Translations under genes and position numbers: made by a program
Assembly: GCA_018136815.1 (NCBI GenBank)
Contig: CM030944.1
Coordinates: 496,456-560,455 of the forward strand
DNA length: 64,000 nt
Direction: 5' to 3'
From: Isochrysis galbana
Lineage: Eukaryota > Haptophyta > Isochrysidales > Isochrysidaceae
The notes under the pieces: generated by a model
Told to the model about the DNA's origin: nothing
The model's database searches: none
Seen by the model: the letters and a program-made list of their open reading frames with translations, nothing else
Part shown: positions 20,040 through 31,200 of the stretch, piece by piece
Numbering within the stretch: the first letter of the stretch is position 1
Layout: every line of letters begins with the position of its first letter

Positions 20040-20432
20040 TATTTGTCTTGGATATCTCAAGGGGGGGGGGCCAGATGGATATATCTCGGATACTTCCTGG
20101 ATATTTGGGGGGGTGCCGGCGTCGCGCTCGCCGTCGCGTCGGTGCCCCGAGGGCGCCACTTCTCGCACCCCCATCACACGCTCGGGATCGTCGCCTTCGC
20201 CCTCGCCCTGCTGCAGCCGCTCAACGCGCTCGTGCGCGGCACGCCCGGCGCCCGCACCACACGCCGCGCCGTGTGGCGGGTCGCGCACAAGGGGACGGGC
20301 TACGCCGTGCTCGGCGTGGGCGTCTACCAGGCCCTCTCGGGGCGCGCCCTCATGCACGCCGTTCTCGTCGCGTACGTGGTGCTCCTGGGCCTCTCCTTCG
20401 GGGTGCTCGCGGGGGGGCTCATGGTAGGGTGA
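20040..20432 (+). pseudogene. Cytochrome b561-type membrane domain fragment
   Basis: From about 20105 the frame encodes HFSHPHHTLGIVAF, QPLNALVRG, RRAVWRVAHKGTGYAVLG and then two more hydrophobic segments, ending at a stop at 20432. This matches the second half of a eukaryotic cytochrome b561/ferric-reductase-like core: heme-ligand His residues in HPHHTLG and AHKGTGY, with the QP and R...W spacing. About three of the six expected helices are present. The frame upstream is a GGATAT-rich repeat and not homologous sequence, so the 5' half is missing. It is more likely a captured or truncated copy than an intact gene, though an unseen upstream exon cannot be excluded. Confidence 0.55.
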
Positions 20433-20439
20433 GAGTCCC

Positions 20440-20895
20440 CACGGGAGGGGAAGAAACCCTGAGGGAAAGGAGACCAAATGAAGGCAAGCCGCCTCTACTA
20501 AGGACCCGATCCCGATCCCCCCCCGGGCGCGACCGCAGATCATTTACGGGTAGAGTGTGAGGAGCGTGTGACTGAGGGGCGCGAAACACAACATTTCTCG
20601 GCAAAGATTTCGTGGCGGCAGGTGGCCACCCTAGAGGTTTTTATTGGGCGTTGCGCCTCGGTCAAAAATGCAGCCCCTCCATAGTAAGTAGTTACAACCC
20701 CTGTTTGACCTCCCTGCTCAAGATTTTATATCAATATGGCGATTCATGATCGAGGATGCTTTGCTCCTTGCCGCTCGAAAATTGACTACGGTACATTTAC
20801 AGCGTCCGCACAGAGCTGTGGCCGTGCAATTTCTGTGAGAGGTGAGAGGATTACGAAACAACCCTTGCAATGCTTCAGACGAGGGGCGATTATCC
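20440..20895. other. Intergenic, 3' flank of the SDR gene
   Basis: No protein family is recognised. It contains a C-run at about 20518 and otherwise unremarkable sequence. Confidence 0.4.
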
Positions 20896-20898
20896 GCG

Positions 20899-21912
20899 TC
20901 AGAACGGGAACTTAGCCCCCGTGGATTGCAGGCTTTCCGCCCAGAGAACATCGGTTTGCCGCGCGAGGTTGCAGGCAATCCAGTAATCGCAAGGGATCGG
21001 TTCCGGCACTGCTGGGCCAGTCTTGCCAGACTTTGCTGGGCCCCAGATGGTGTCCGACTCCACGGATGGAAGACATGCCGCTGAGAGGATGCCAAGGGTG
21101 CCGTCTTCAGTGCTCTGCATTTCAATGTCTGGGCTGGTCAGCAGCTTTTCGAGAAGCCTCGCATCGCCGAATCCCGATTGCGCAGTGTTGGAGACGAGCG
21201 ATGTTGCAGAAATTCCTGGGTGTGCTGAAAGCGCCTTCACTTTAGTCTGCTTGGTTGCAAGAGCGTGCGTGAAAAGAGTGTTCGCAAGCTTGGATTGGCT
21301 GTAGCGACTCAGGCGGCTGAATGAGCTATTGCCCCCGAGTTTGGAAAGGTCTGCTTTCAGGTACTTGCCGCTAAACCCGCCATTGAGATGGAATGCGAAC
21401 GTTCGAGCAATGGAGGAATGGTTGACAACGCGAGCTTCCCCTCGCTCATCGGCCGCCTTCTCTAGAAGAGTCCACAACTCGGCGGTGAGCAAGAAGTGAG
21501 AGAGATGATTGGTTTGAATCTCCAGGTTGAAACCGTCCTCACTGGGCTCGCTGGGATGCACCATCATACCTGCGTTGTTACACAGAATATCAAGACCCTC
21601 AGGGCACGAGGCGATTACCAGTGCAGCCGCAGAACGGACGCTCTTGAAGCTGCCAAGGTCACAGGCGATGCTGACAACCTTGGCTTCGGGCGCGAACTTC
21701 TTGACGGCGTCGAATGCCTGCTCAGCGCGCTGCGACTGCCTGTTCAGCATGACGACCTTTGCGCCGAGACCAGCGAGCGTCTTTGCAAACACGAGCCCGG
21801 TGCCTGAAGTGCAGCCAGTGACGGCGACAGTCTTACCATCCATGCGGGGCAGCTTCTGGACAAACCCGTCGAAATGAAGCGACTCGATCTTCTTGGGCGT
21901 GAGCGTACTCAT
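20899..21912 (-). CDS. Short-chain dehydrogenase/reductase (SDR superfamily), intronless
   Basis: This is an NAD(P)-dependent oxidoreductase of 337 residues with a Rossmann fold. The cofactor loop TGCTSGTG lies at residues 32-39, NNAG at 112-115, the catalytic Ser in NHSS at about 167 and YSQSK (catalytic Tyr204/Lys208) on the expected spacing. The overall pattern (QTNHLSHFLLTAEL, HPG near residue 235) resembles the retinol-dehydrogenase/WWOX/protochlorophyllide-reductase-like SDRs; the substrate cannot be inferred. There is no clear targeting peptide before residue 25. The ATG at 21912 follows a CT-rich leader that extends into a long minisatellite. Confidence 0.9.
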   Translation of the reverse strand: MSTLTPKKIESLHFDGFVQKLPRMDGKTVAVTGCTSGTGLVFAKTLAGLGAKVVMLNRQSQRAEQAFDAVKKFAPEAKVVSIACDLGSFKSVRSAAALVIASCPEGLDILCNNAGMMVHPSEPSEDGFNLEIQTNHLSHFLLTAELWTLLEKAADERGEARVVNHSSIARTFAFHLNGGFSGKYLKADLSKLGGNSSFSRLSRYSQSKLANTLFTHALATKQTKVKALSAHPGISATSLVSNTAQSGFGDARLLEKLLTSPDIEMQSTEDGTLGILSAACLPSVESDTIWGPAKSGKTGPAVPEPIPCDYWIACNLARQTDVLWAESLQSTGAKFPF

Positions 21913-22098
21913 ATTCGCTCCTGCGGTGGATGTTCAGGGGCTTAGCGTCGCGGGTGGTGAAGGGGGGGGGAGGGGAGCCGCTGTTTCGCGTCGGTCGGGC
22001 CTTTCCTCCGCGGCGGCTCCTGCGGCACTTCCGAGAAGTTGGAAGGAGAGAGAGGTGCGAGGAGGGGAGATATTGCCGGGAAGAAACAGAGAGGGAAG

Positions 22099-22980
22099 CC
22101 AACGAGAGAGAGAGAGAGAAGAGAGAGAAGAGAGAGAAGAGAGAGAAGAGAGAGAAGAGAGAGAAGAGAGAGAAGAGAGAGAAGAGAGAGAAGAGAGAGA
22201 AGAGAGAGAAGAGAGAGAAGAGAGAGAAGAGAGAGAAGAGAGAGAGAGGAGAGAGAGGAGAGAGAGAAGAGAGAGAAGAGAGAGAAGAGAGAGAAGAGAG
22301 AGAAGAGAGAGAAGAGAGAGAAGAGAGAGAAGAGAGAGAAGAGAGAGAAGAGAGAGAAGAGAGAGAAGAGAGAGAAAGAGAGAGAAGAGAGAGAAGAGAG
22401 AGAAGAGAGAGAAGAGAGAGAAGAGAGAGAAGAGAGAGAAGAGAGAGAAGAGAGAGAAGAGAGAGAAGAGAGAGAAGAGAGAGAAGAGAGAGAAGAGAGA
22501 GAAGAGAGAGAAGAGAGAGAAGAGAGAGAAGAGAGAGAAGAGAGAGAAGAGAGAGAAGAGAGAGAAGAGAGAGAAGAGAGAGAAGAGAGAGAAGAGAGAG
22601 AAGAGAGAGAAGAGAGAGAAGAGAGAGAAGAGAGAGAAGAGAGAGAAGAGAGAGAGAAGAGAGAGAAGAGAGAGAAGAGAGAGAAGAGAGAGAAGAGAGA
22701 GAAGAGAGAGAAGAGAGAGAAGAGAGAGAAGAGAGAGAGAGAGAAGAGAGAGAAGAGAGAGAAGAGAGAGAAGAGAGAGAGAAGAGAGAGAAGAGAGAGA
22801 AGAGAGAGAAGAGAGAGAAGAGAGAGAAGAGAGAGAAGAGAGAGAAGAGAGAGAAGAGAGAGAAGAGAGAGAAGAGAGAGAAGAGAGAGAGAAGAGAGAG
22901 AAGAGAGAGAAGAGAGAGAAGAGAGAGAAGAGAGAGAAGAGAGAGAGAAGAGAGAGAGAGAAGAGAGAAGAGAAGAGAGA
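22099..22980. repeat. 9-bp GAGAGAAGA minisatellite
   Basis: Nearly 900 bp of a 9-bp unit, roughly 95 copies, are interrupted by a few 2-bp indels that shift phase (near 22240, 22375, 22650, 22735, 22775 and 22885). Frames through it (REE, KRE or SLL repeats) are artefacts. It lies about 190 bp upstream of the SDR start and is CT-rich on the coding strand. Confidence 0.95.
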
Positions 22981-23006
22981 GAGAGAGGGAGAGAGGGGGG
23001 GGGGGG

Positions 23007-23087
<81 letters not shown>

Positions 23088-23150
23088 GAGAAGAGGCAGA
23101 GCGAGCGAGTGAACCGCTCCGGCAGGAGAAGAGAGAGAGAGAGAGGTGAT
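22981..23150. repeat. (GA)n microsatellite continuing the minisatellite
   Basis: GA dinucleotides with a G-run near 22997 and a CAGAGA interruption, in the same strand orientation as the 9-bp array. Confidence 0.9.
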
Positions 23151-23239
23151 ACCCCGTCGGAGAGGCCGGACGACGATGGATTCAACCTCTGCCCTCCCCC
23201 CCCTCCCCCTTCCCCCTCTTCTTTTAGGGGATAGGTGGT

Positions 23240-23405
23240 ATCTCTTTTGTAGCGAAGCACCTTGCGAGGTGCTGCATGTCGCAGTTGCCTCGACGACGGG
23301 GTGTGTTTACAAATAATAAAACGTCGATTTACTAGAATATACGGAGCTCAGAGCACTCAACTGTCGCGACGCACCTTCAAAGGTGCTTCCCTGCCGCCGC
23401 TTCAA
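23240..23405 (+). repeat. Inverted-repeat arm, left
   Basis: It contains two small hairpins, GCACCTTGCGAGGTGC and GCACCTTCAAAGGTGC, around GGAGCTCAGAG. The same series of blocks appears reverse-complemented at 32275-32475, so the chromovirus segment is bracketed by inverted copies about 9 kb apart. Confidence 0.7.
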
Positions 23406-23881
23406 GAGATATCCAGGACCGCAGACCCAGCGGCTTCTTTCTCATCGAGGGGGGGACGGGGGGGGACACGGGGGACGGGGGGGACGGGGGGGAGGACGAG
23501 CTCACACGACGCGATGTGGTGATGTGGTCGCGGGTGCGCCGCGGGCTGCTGGGGGGCCTGTTGATTAGTAGGGCGGTCGAACAGTTTGTTTTAGTTATTA
23601 GGGATGAAAAATCGCCATAGCCATAGCCATAGGCACCGTGAGAATTGCAAACCACAAGCGACCGCGCGCGTCTGATGCCCCAAATTTTGAAGAGGATGAC
23701 CGGATGTGGTGGGAGTGTGTCGTGTGGCGTGTGCGGTTGAAGGGGCGCAACGAAGACTACCGGTAGCTCCAGCAGAGCAGGCACGCGCGGAGGCTTCGCG
23801 GAACAGCAAGCAAGTGGACGGACCGCTCACAATCGCCCACATCGACGACGTCGTCCGGATGGTCAAGGATCCGCGCACGTT
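23406..23881 (+). other. Leader region before the chromovirus polyprotein
   Basis: No 5' LTR or separate gag ORF is seen. A frame overlapping the polyprotein start (about 23790-23900, GPLTIAHIDDVVRMVKDPRTL) looks protein-like and lies in a different frame, so a lost or frameshifted gag is possible. The element may be 5'-truncated here. Confidence 0.35.
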
Positions 23882-26800
23882 ATGCCGAAAGATATCGCCG
23901 AGGCGGCACAGCTCGTTCTTCGTCCTGGTCAACCGCCTGAGTCTCCGGCTCAGGTGCTGCCCATTCACTTCGACGAAATGTGTGTCACGCTCGGCGACAT
24001 TAGGCGTGACGTCGATGCCGTGAAGACCGACGGCATCTCCTCTCCTCGCGTCTTGGTTATCGGCGAGACAAGTGGAGTTGTCTCGTCCATGTTTCTGCTC
24101 GCTGGTGCTGATGTGGCGACATGTGATTTGTTTCCTTCCGAAGTCGACTACGTTCCGCACTTCGACGGGGACGCGGATCTTGTCCAAGACCTCGGATGGG
24201 ACCTGATTATCGCGCACCCGCCGTGCACCTATCTCTCGAACGCTGGCTTGAGGTGGATCCACTCCAACCCGCAGCGTATGTCTGATACGATTTCGGCCGT
24301 CGCGCAATTTCGCCGTCGCTTGAACGCCAAGGCTCCGTTCCTGGCGGTGGAAAACCCGAAGATGCACCACTACGCCAAATCGCTACTCGGAGGTCTCGAA
24401 GCCACGCAATACGTCCACCCATGGCATCATGGAACGGGACACACCAAGGCCACGGGGCTCTACCTTTCGGCTAGCCTTCCCCCGCTCGTGCCGACTTGCA
24501 TTGTTCCTGGTCGCCAGCACGCTATGGCAAATCTACCTATGTCCCCTCATCGCGGCTCTATGCGCAGCCGCACCTACGTGGGCATAGCCGGTGCGATGGC
24601 GATGCAGTGGATGCCCGTCGTTCTCGACTACTGCCGCCGTACTCCGACTCGTCCAGCCGCGTCCGCCGCCTTTCTTCTATCTCAGGCTCGTGACCTGCAA
24701 TCGAGCCAATTGGCGGCTCACGCTCGTTCCAGTTCCGAATCATCGAATGTTTCGAGTGTCGCCGCGATTGATATGGAGTGGCGGCCGTGGCTAGGGTCGC
24801 CCCGCTCGTCGTTGTTACCCGTCCGTCCCGCTCGGATGATTCGCAAGGTCCGCAACCGCTGGCGTGTATGGACGGCGGTACGCGGGACGCAAGGCTCGAT
24901 ATCGTATGCCTGGTTGCCGTTGTCTCCGTCGTTAGCGTCGGCTCTCGATGCGGAAGTCAGCCTTCACTCGTCTGCGGTAGAGGAGGAGGCGTTGCCGATC
25001 CTTGCTCCCTCTCCCTCTCCCTCGTCCTCATCGCCGTTCGTGCCGATGCCTCCGCTCTTGGAGACATGCGCCTCCGTTTCTTTCCCGGACACATTTACTC
25101 CTGAGGGCTGGCATGCCGCCTTGCGTCTGACCTGGTCGGGCCAGGAACGCCTCGCTCTGCTTCCGACGCCGCCATCTCGCCTAGGCTTGGGCGCCTTGCC
25201 GGACCTGCACCCGCCGCTGCCTCCACTCGACCGCCCCTCTCGCCGCTCGATTGCTGACGTCATTTCCGACCATAGGCAGCGGCACGCCGCTTTCGTTCCC
25301 TCGGGGTTCACGCCTGCTCTCAGCCAACCTGCTGTCGTCGCTTCTGTGACCAAGGAGGTACCGGCGAGGCTTGTCTCCGACACGCCGCCAAGCCTCTACC
25401 CCCGTCACTGTCTATACGTTCGCGATCTTATCGTTTGCCGTCAATCTGCCACGGGCCCTACTCGTTATATCGTCGATTCCGCTCTCGCCGTCAACAAGAC
25501 TCTCGCGGACACGGGAGCCGGCCCCTCGGTCGTGACCACCGAGCTGTTGGCTGCATTGCCCCGTGACGCTTGCGTCTCGCTCGAACATGCTTCGGACCGA
25601 CCTGCCGTTGTCGGACCGGATGGTAACCCCCTCCGTACCCGCGGCTATGCCACGTTGGTCTTCTCTCTCTCCGGCGTCGAATTCCGGCACCGTTTCCACG
25701 TTGTCGAAGGCGCGCCTATGCTTCTCTTGGGAAACGATTTCCTGGAAGCATACGCCGCCTGTATCGAACTGTCGCCGGATGCGAAACGTGATGGCCGCTT
25801 GACCCTTGTAGTCAACAATCGTCGCGTTCCATCCCTCGTGTCCACTCGTCCTCGTCTCTCTTCGGCACCGCTAGTCGCTATGATCTCCGCCGACTCATCT
25901 CAGGCGGATGACTCGCCGCTCGTCCCCATTGCGGACGATCTCTCATCCTGCCAGGCTCACGACGAGTCGCCGCCGGCGTTGCCGACTTCGATTCCATTGC
26001 CGCCTCTCGATCCCGAGCTTGAGCCGCCCCCTCGTCTCGACTTCACTCGCAGTCCGCCTTTGTCTCCTTCTCGTTCGTCTGCCGCCGTCGAAATTGAGCC
26101 ACTCTTCGCCGGCGTCTCCACGTCGGCTGCCGCGTCGAAAGAGTTTGCTCTGTACACCAGGCAGCCAATCACTATCCCCTCGCGCTCGAGGGGCACGTTC
26201 TCCGTTCGCCTGCCGCTGGAGATCATCGAGAACTACCCCGACTCCGCCATCCTCGTCGACCGTCTACCGCCTCGTGATGGCCTCGATTCTCCTCCAATGG
26301 TCGCCACTAGCGTCGAAACTCCAACTCCGGAGGGAGAGGTGTTGATCACCGTTTGGAACTTGGCGCCACGACCTGTAACTCTTCCTGCGTACTCGCCGGT
26401 GGCGTCAGCTCACATCGAGTACAAGTTGCACGAGGCGCGGTCGACAGCCGCCGGTGATGGAGACGACCCCGAGTCCTCGCTCACCGAGGCACAGCGCGCG
26501 CTCCTCGACGCTATCACCATCGATCCCGATGAACAATTGTCGCCGTCCCAGAAGCAGCGCGTACGCTGCCTGCTGGCACGGGATGTCGACGCGTTCGCCC
26601 TCGACCCGAAGAACCCTCGGCACACGCATGTCATGGAGGTCGAGCTGCCTCTCCTGCCCGGTGCTACAGCCCACCGGCACGCTCCGTCCAAGATGGGCGA
26701 CGAGGGCCGCGCCATCGTCGACAAGCACGTCGCCGAGATGGAGGCGGCGGGCATCATCCGCAAGTCGAATTCGCCTTGGGCTTCGCGGGTTGTTCTCGTC

Positions 26801-29800
26801 GGTAAGAAAGATGGATCCGTTCGCTTCTGCGTCGACTATCGCGACACGAACTCGAAGCTTCGTATCTCGGGCAGCCCTCTGCCGCTCACCGTAGAGGCTA
26901 TCGATCGTCTATCTCGAGGCCAAGGTTCTCGAGATTCTCTTTTTCTCTGTCTACTCGACCTGGCCTCCGGCTTCTGGTGTCTGCCCATCAAGGAGGAGGA
27001 CAAACCCATCACGGCGTTCTGCACCCACCGCCAGAAGTACGAGTTCAACTACCTCCCGTTCGGCGTCCAGTCCGGCCCGTCCTACATGTGTCGTCTCATG
27101 GACGCGGTGCTCCAGGGCCTCGCGTGGGAGATTTGCATGCCGTACCTGGACGACATCGGGATTTGGTCGACAGGCACAGGCAGCACGCTTGAGGAACGCA
27201 TCGACGCCTCCTTCGAGCAGATGCTTCATCGTCTCGACCTCGTCCTCGAGCGGCTCCGATGGGCCGGTCTCTCGTGTAAGGCCTCCAAGTGCATCTTGTT
27301 CGCTATCAAGGGCGAGTACCTTGGGCACGTCGTTTCTCGTCGTGGTCTCGAGATGGACCCCAAGAAAGTCGAGGCGGTACGCTCGATTGATCCACGTCAC
27401 ATCAACTCGCTCGAGAAGGTCCGCTCGTTTCTCGGTCTTTGTTCGTACTACCGTCGGTTCATCAAGGGCTTCGCGCACGTTGCGGCCCCTCTCACCGACC
27501 TGACTCGTACGGGCGTCGATGTGGCTACCGTCTCTCAGTCACCTGAGTGTCAGACAGCGATCCGCCGCCTCATCGACCTCATCACGTCCGCACCAGTGTT
27601 GGCTGCGCCCCGTCACGACAAAGAGTTCATCGTCAAAACGGACGCGGCCAGTACCCTGGGTATCGGCGGAGTCCTGTCGCAAATTGACGACCACGGGCAT
27701 GAGCATGTCGTCGCGTACTACGGTCGCCGCCTCACCGCCGCGGAGCGTCACTGGACCACCACCGAGGTGGAGCTTCTCGCCGCCTTGGAAAGCATTCGCA
27801 CTTGGCGACCGTACCTTTGGGGCCGACACTTCCGCCTCGTGATCGATCACCAAGCTCTCCGTTGGTTGCACACCATGAAGGACACCGTCCAGGGTGGGCC
27901 GGCGTCGCGCCTGATGCGATGGGCGCTCAAGTTGTCGGAGTATCGCTTTACCGTCGAACACAAACCTGGTGCTAATCACAAAGACGCGGATGGTGTGTCG
28001 CGCTTGGTGGCGGCAGACGACGAGACGTCGGAGACGTCCGCTCCTAAGCAGGGGGGTGGGCAGCTGCTAGCCGCCGTCGTCCCTAACTCTCGCTCCACCA
28101 CGGCATCGGATGGTCAGCCGCCAGCCGTCGCCGCCTCTCGTTCTCGTACCACAACGGCATCCAGTCTGCAAGCCGACGAACGGTCGTCCAGGTTGTCCTC
28201 TACGACCAGGGATTCTATCAACCTCTCCTACCTCGACGTCGGTACACCCAACGCCGAGGCGCTCAAAGAGGCACAGGCCGAGGACCCCGACTGCCACGAC
28301 CTCATTCGCTTCCTCTCCTCGTCTCCTCACAACCCCGATCTCGATCACCGTCGCTTGCGCTGGCTCAGCCGCGAATCTTCGCGATGCCTGTTGCGATCTG
28401 GACTACTCTACCGACGAGTACCGACGAGAGACGGCGAGAAGCTCTGCCTCTACGTGCCGAAGACGATGCGCCGCGCCTACCTCGAAGCCTTTCACGACAA
28501 CCTGTGCCACCTCGGCGACAACCGAATGGCGCGCCTTCTACGAGACCGATATTTTTGGCCTGGGATGAACGCAGACGTCTGTGAGCACGTTCGCCAATGC
28601 CATGAATGCACTTTAGCTAAGCCTCCCTCCCGCCACCTCGCAGACCCAAAGGGACCGCAGGTCGGCGCCTATCCGTTCGACATCGTCTTCTGCGACGTCG
28701 TCTCGATGGCTCCCACGCACGACTTCATCAAGGGCTCTCGAGGCTTCGACAAGCTCCTCGTCTTCGTAGACTCGCTCACTCGTTGGATCGAGGCGGCCCC
28801 TCACAACGGCGACCCCTCGAGTGCCGACGCTCTTCACGCCTTCATGTCGTACGTCGTTTCTCGGCACGGAGTACCAAGGCAACTTCGCTCGGACTCCGGC
28901 AGCAATCTCGCTAGTCAACTCACCTCGATCATCCTCGAGCGCACCGGCACCGACTTGCGGCCGAGCACACCTCATCATCACGAGAGCGTGGGCCTGGTCG
29001 AACGAGCTCAGCAAACATTGATCAACATGGCTCGCGCTACTGATGAAGGCGGCAGTCATTGGGTCGATCATCTCCCGTTCTTTCTAATGAGCATGCGCGC
29101 TTCAGCCAATCGCATTACCCGCATGTCGCCTGCTGCCTTGCTCTATGGCCGTGAGCTTCGCCTGCCTGCCCAGCTTTCTGATCCACCTGACACTGGCCCA
29201 CCTCCCGAGTTACCTCAGGAAATTCGCTCGTACGCTTGGAAAATGCATTGTTGTTTAAAGGCGGCGTGGGCCGCGGCTTATGATGCAACTTTAGAGTCTC
29301 AAGCCGACGCACTTGCTGACACACTACGCACCCACTCTCCCCCTATCCAATTTGCTCCAGGTGATAGGGTGGTTCGCAAAATTCCAGGACACCGCAACAA
29401 GCTCCTCTACCACTACAGCGGACCATACCGCATTGCTGAGGCGCTTGGCGCTGGCCGCTACCGACTACGCGACCAAGAAAATCGCCTCCTCTCCGAGGAG
29501 GTGCATGTGACTAACCTCCGTCCCTACTATACCCTCACAGATGAAGATCCTGTCCAAACAGATGAGTATCTGGTTGATTCACTTCTTGACCGCAAGGGTC
29601 GAGGCGATTCAAGGCAGTATCTCGTCAAGTGGCGTGGTTACGCGAAAGCTGCGGCCACATGGGAGCCGCTAGCCGAACTGCTTCGCCGCTGCGAGTCGCT
29701 CGTCACCGCCTATGATGATGCTCACCCCTTCCCGCCTCTTCGTAAGCCTCAGATGAGAAAGCGGGCTGCAGAATCACAATCTCAGACCGTCTCAGCCCCG

Positions 29801-30187
29801 CCGACGTCGCACGCGATCGAGGCTCCCGTGGGATCCGAGACCACCGGCTCGGATCATCAGGCCCCGCGCCGCTCGCCTCGTCTCGCACCGTCCTCGCACA
29901 GTGGCCCCATTGCTCATGTCTCCCAGTTGCCCGTCTCAGCCCGCCCGTCTGTTGCCAACCCTGCAGGTCCAATGATGCGGCCGCAGCACGCGGTCTTCGT
30001 CCTCGGGCAGTGGTGGTACTCGTCGGGATCGTCGCGCGGTTCCCCGTGGTTTGGCTCCCACGCATTTGCGCACGATGCCCTTGCCTCGCCTACCTTCGTT
30101 CGCTGTCGCTCCGAGGCTCTCGCACGCTTGTCGCCATCGGATCGCACCCTCGTCTCTCTCCTCGATACACCCTCTGCGTTCTTCTGA
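23882..30187 (+). mobile_element. Ty3/gypsy chromovirus polyprotein with N-terminal DNA-methyltransferase-like domain
   Basis: A single uninterrupted frame of 2101 codons. Residues about 50-250 resemble phage-type cytosine methyltransferases: a GETSGVV nucleotide loop near 61, IAHPPCTYLSNAG with PPC at 113-115, AVENPKMH with Glu157, and a PWHHGTGHTKATGLYL stretch. A Pro/Ser-rich linker with RPARMIRKVRNRWRVW follows. The aspartic protease has DTGAG at 543 and LLGNDFL. The RT runs from about 935 to 1130 (KKDGSVRFCVDYR, LLDLASGF, YLDDI at 1088). RNase H begins near 1246 (KTDAAS, EHKPGANHKDADGVSR). The integrase has an HHCC finger near 1536 and the triad D1605, D1671, E1707 (D-D35-E). A chromodomain lies at about 1894-1945 (EYLVDSLLDRKG, YLVKWRGY, TWEP). 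All catalytic residues are intact, so a recent element is likely. No gag is seen. Confidence 0.95.
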
Positions 30188-31078
30188 CGGTCGCGACTGT
30201 CACGCCCCCTCAGATATCTCTCAACGCCGTCGTTTACGTTTGATCGGGGTACGGGAACGTACGGGAATTCTTTTCCAGTTCCCCCCCGCGGTCGCCGAAT
30301 TTTCCCCCCGCGGCCGCCGAATAGTCCCCCTCCCGCGGGAAGAGAGGTATGGCTCGCCCCCCCTTTCGACCACGGAGGATGGATCTCCCTCCCCTTTCGC
30401 TGCGCTCTGTCAGGAGACCCCCGTACCTCGTCGTGTAGCTCGCGCGTGACGTGCCGAGCTCGTCGTGATATCTCGCCGCCTTTCGCCGTCGGCTGTTCGA
30501 CTACTCATATATCGAAGAACAGGAGACGCCGCGTTGTAACTTGGGTGCCGCCACACCGCCCAAACATCCAGGTAAAACTCTCGTAAAAGAGAGAAGGGGA
30601 TGGGTTGCAGCGTTGAGTCCTGCGGTCTGCCGCGCCGGCCGCCGATTCTACACCTCATCGTCCGGACGGGTGTGGTACCCCTTGTCTCCTCGGTCGTCGT
30701 GCACTATTCTTATAGTTCGTCGTTCGTCGTTCGTCGTTCGTTCTTCGATTCTCGATTCTCGATTCTCGTCGTTCCGCGTTCTTCGTTTCTCGTTCTTCGA
30801 TTCTCGATTCTCGTCGTTCCGCGTTCTTCGTTTCTCGCTCTCGATTCTCGATTCTTGTCGTTCCGCGTTCTCATCGGTCCTCGATTGTTCGTTGTTCGTA
30901 ATTCGTAACTTCTCGATTCATTGTTTCATTCGCTCTTCGGATTTATTCGCTCTTCGCTCTTGGCTCATTCGGTCTCGTTCAGGATTGCTCTTCTGCCTTT
31001 CTCGTGGCTTGCTTGGAGCTCTCCGATGTCCGTTAGGTTCTCTTCTTTCCTCGCGGGACGCTCGATCCTAGCAGGGGG
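30188..31078 (+). repeat. 3' spacer of the chromovirus with TTCGATTCTCG tandem repeats
   Basis: This non-coding DNA includes AAAACTCTCGTAAAAGAGAGAA at about 30576-30597, matched at 62494-62515 downstream of the second gypsy-like ORF. It also holds an array at 30718-30870 built of GATTCTCGATTCTCG and GTCGTTCCGCGTTC units. A purine stretch AGCAGGGGGG at about 31069-31078 is a candidate polypurine tract. Confidence 0.55.
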
Positions 31079-31200
31079 GTGTCGCATTCGCGAATCGACA
31101 CTCGTTAGGCTTCGCTCTTCTCTTCGTCGTTCGGTATTTATCGTTATAATTCTCTCGTTCTCGACGAGCGAGGGTGATATTGCTCAACGTACGACACAAC
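31079..31200 (+). repeat. Candidate start of the chromovirus 3' LTR
   Basis: TGTCGCATTC directly follows the purine tract and is mirrored by GAATCGACAC. The parallel position of the related element at 62777 reads GGGGAG/TGTCGTATTCC. The LTR end cannot be placed and no 5' partner was found. Confidence 0.4.

Noticed and set aside
22099-22980. CRISPR-like regular array
   Set aside because: The unit is 9 bp with no spacers; it is a simple minisatellite.
21833-23260. Open frames of 350-475 codons coding SLLSLL, REE or KRE repeats
   Set aside because: They are translations of the 9-bp and GA repeats; every frame on both strands is open because the unit has no stop.
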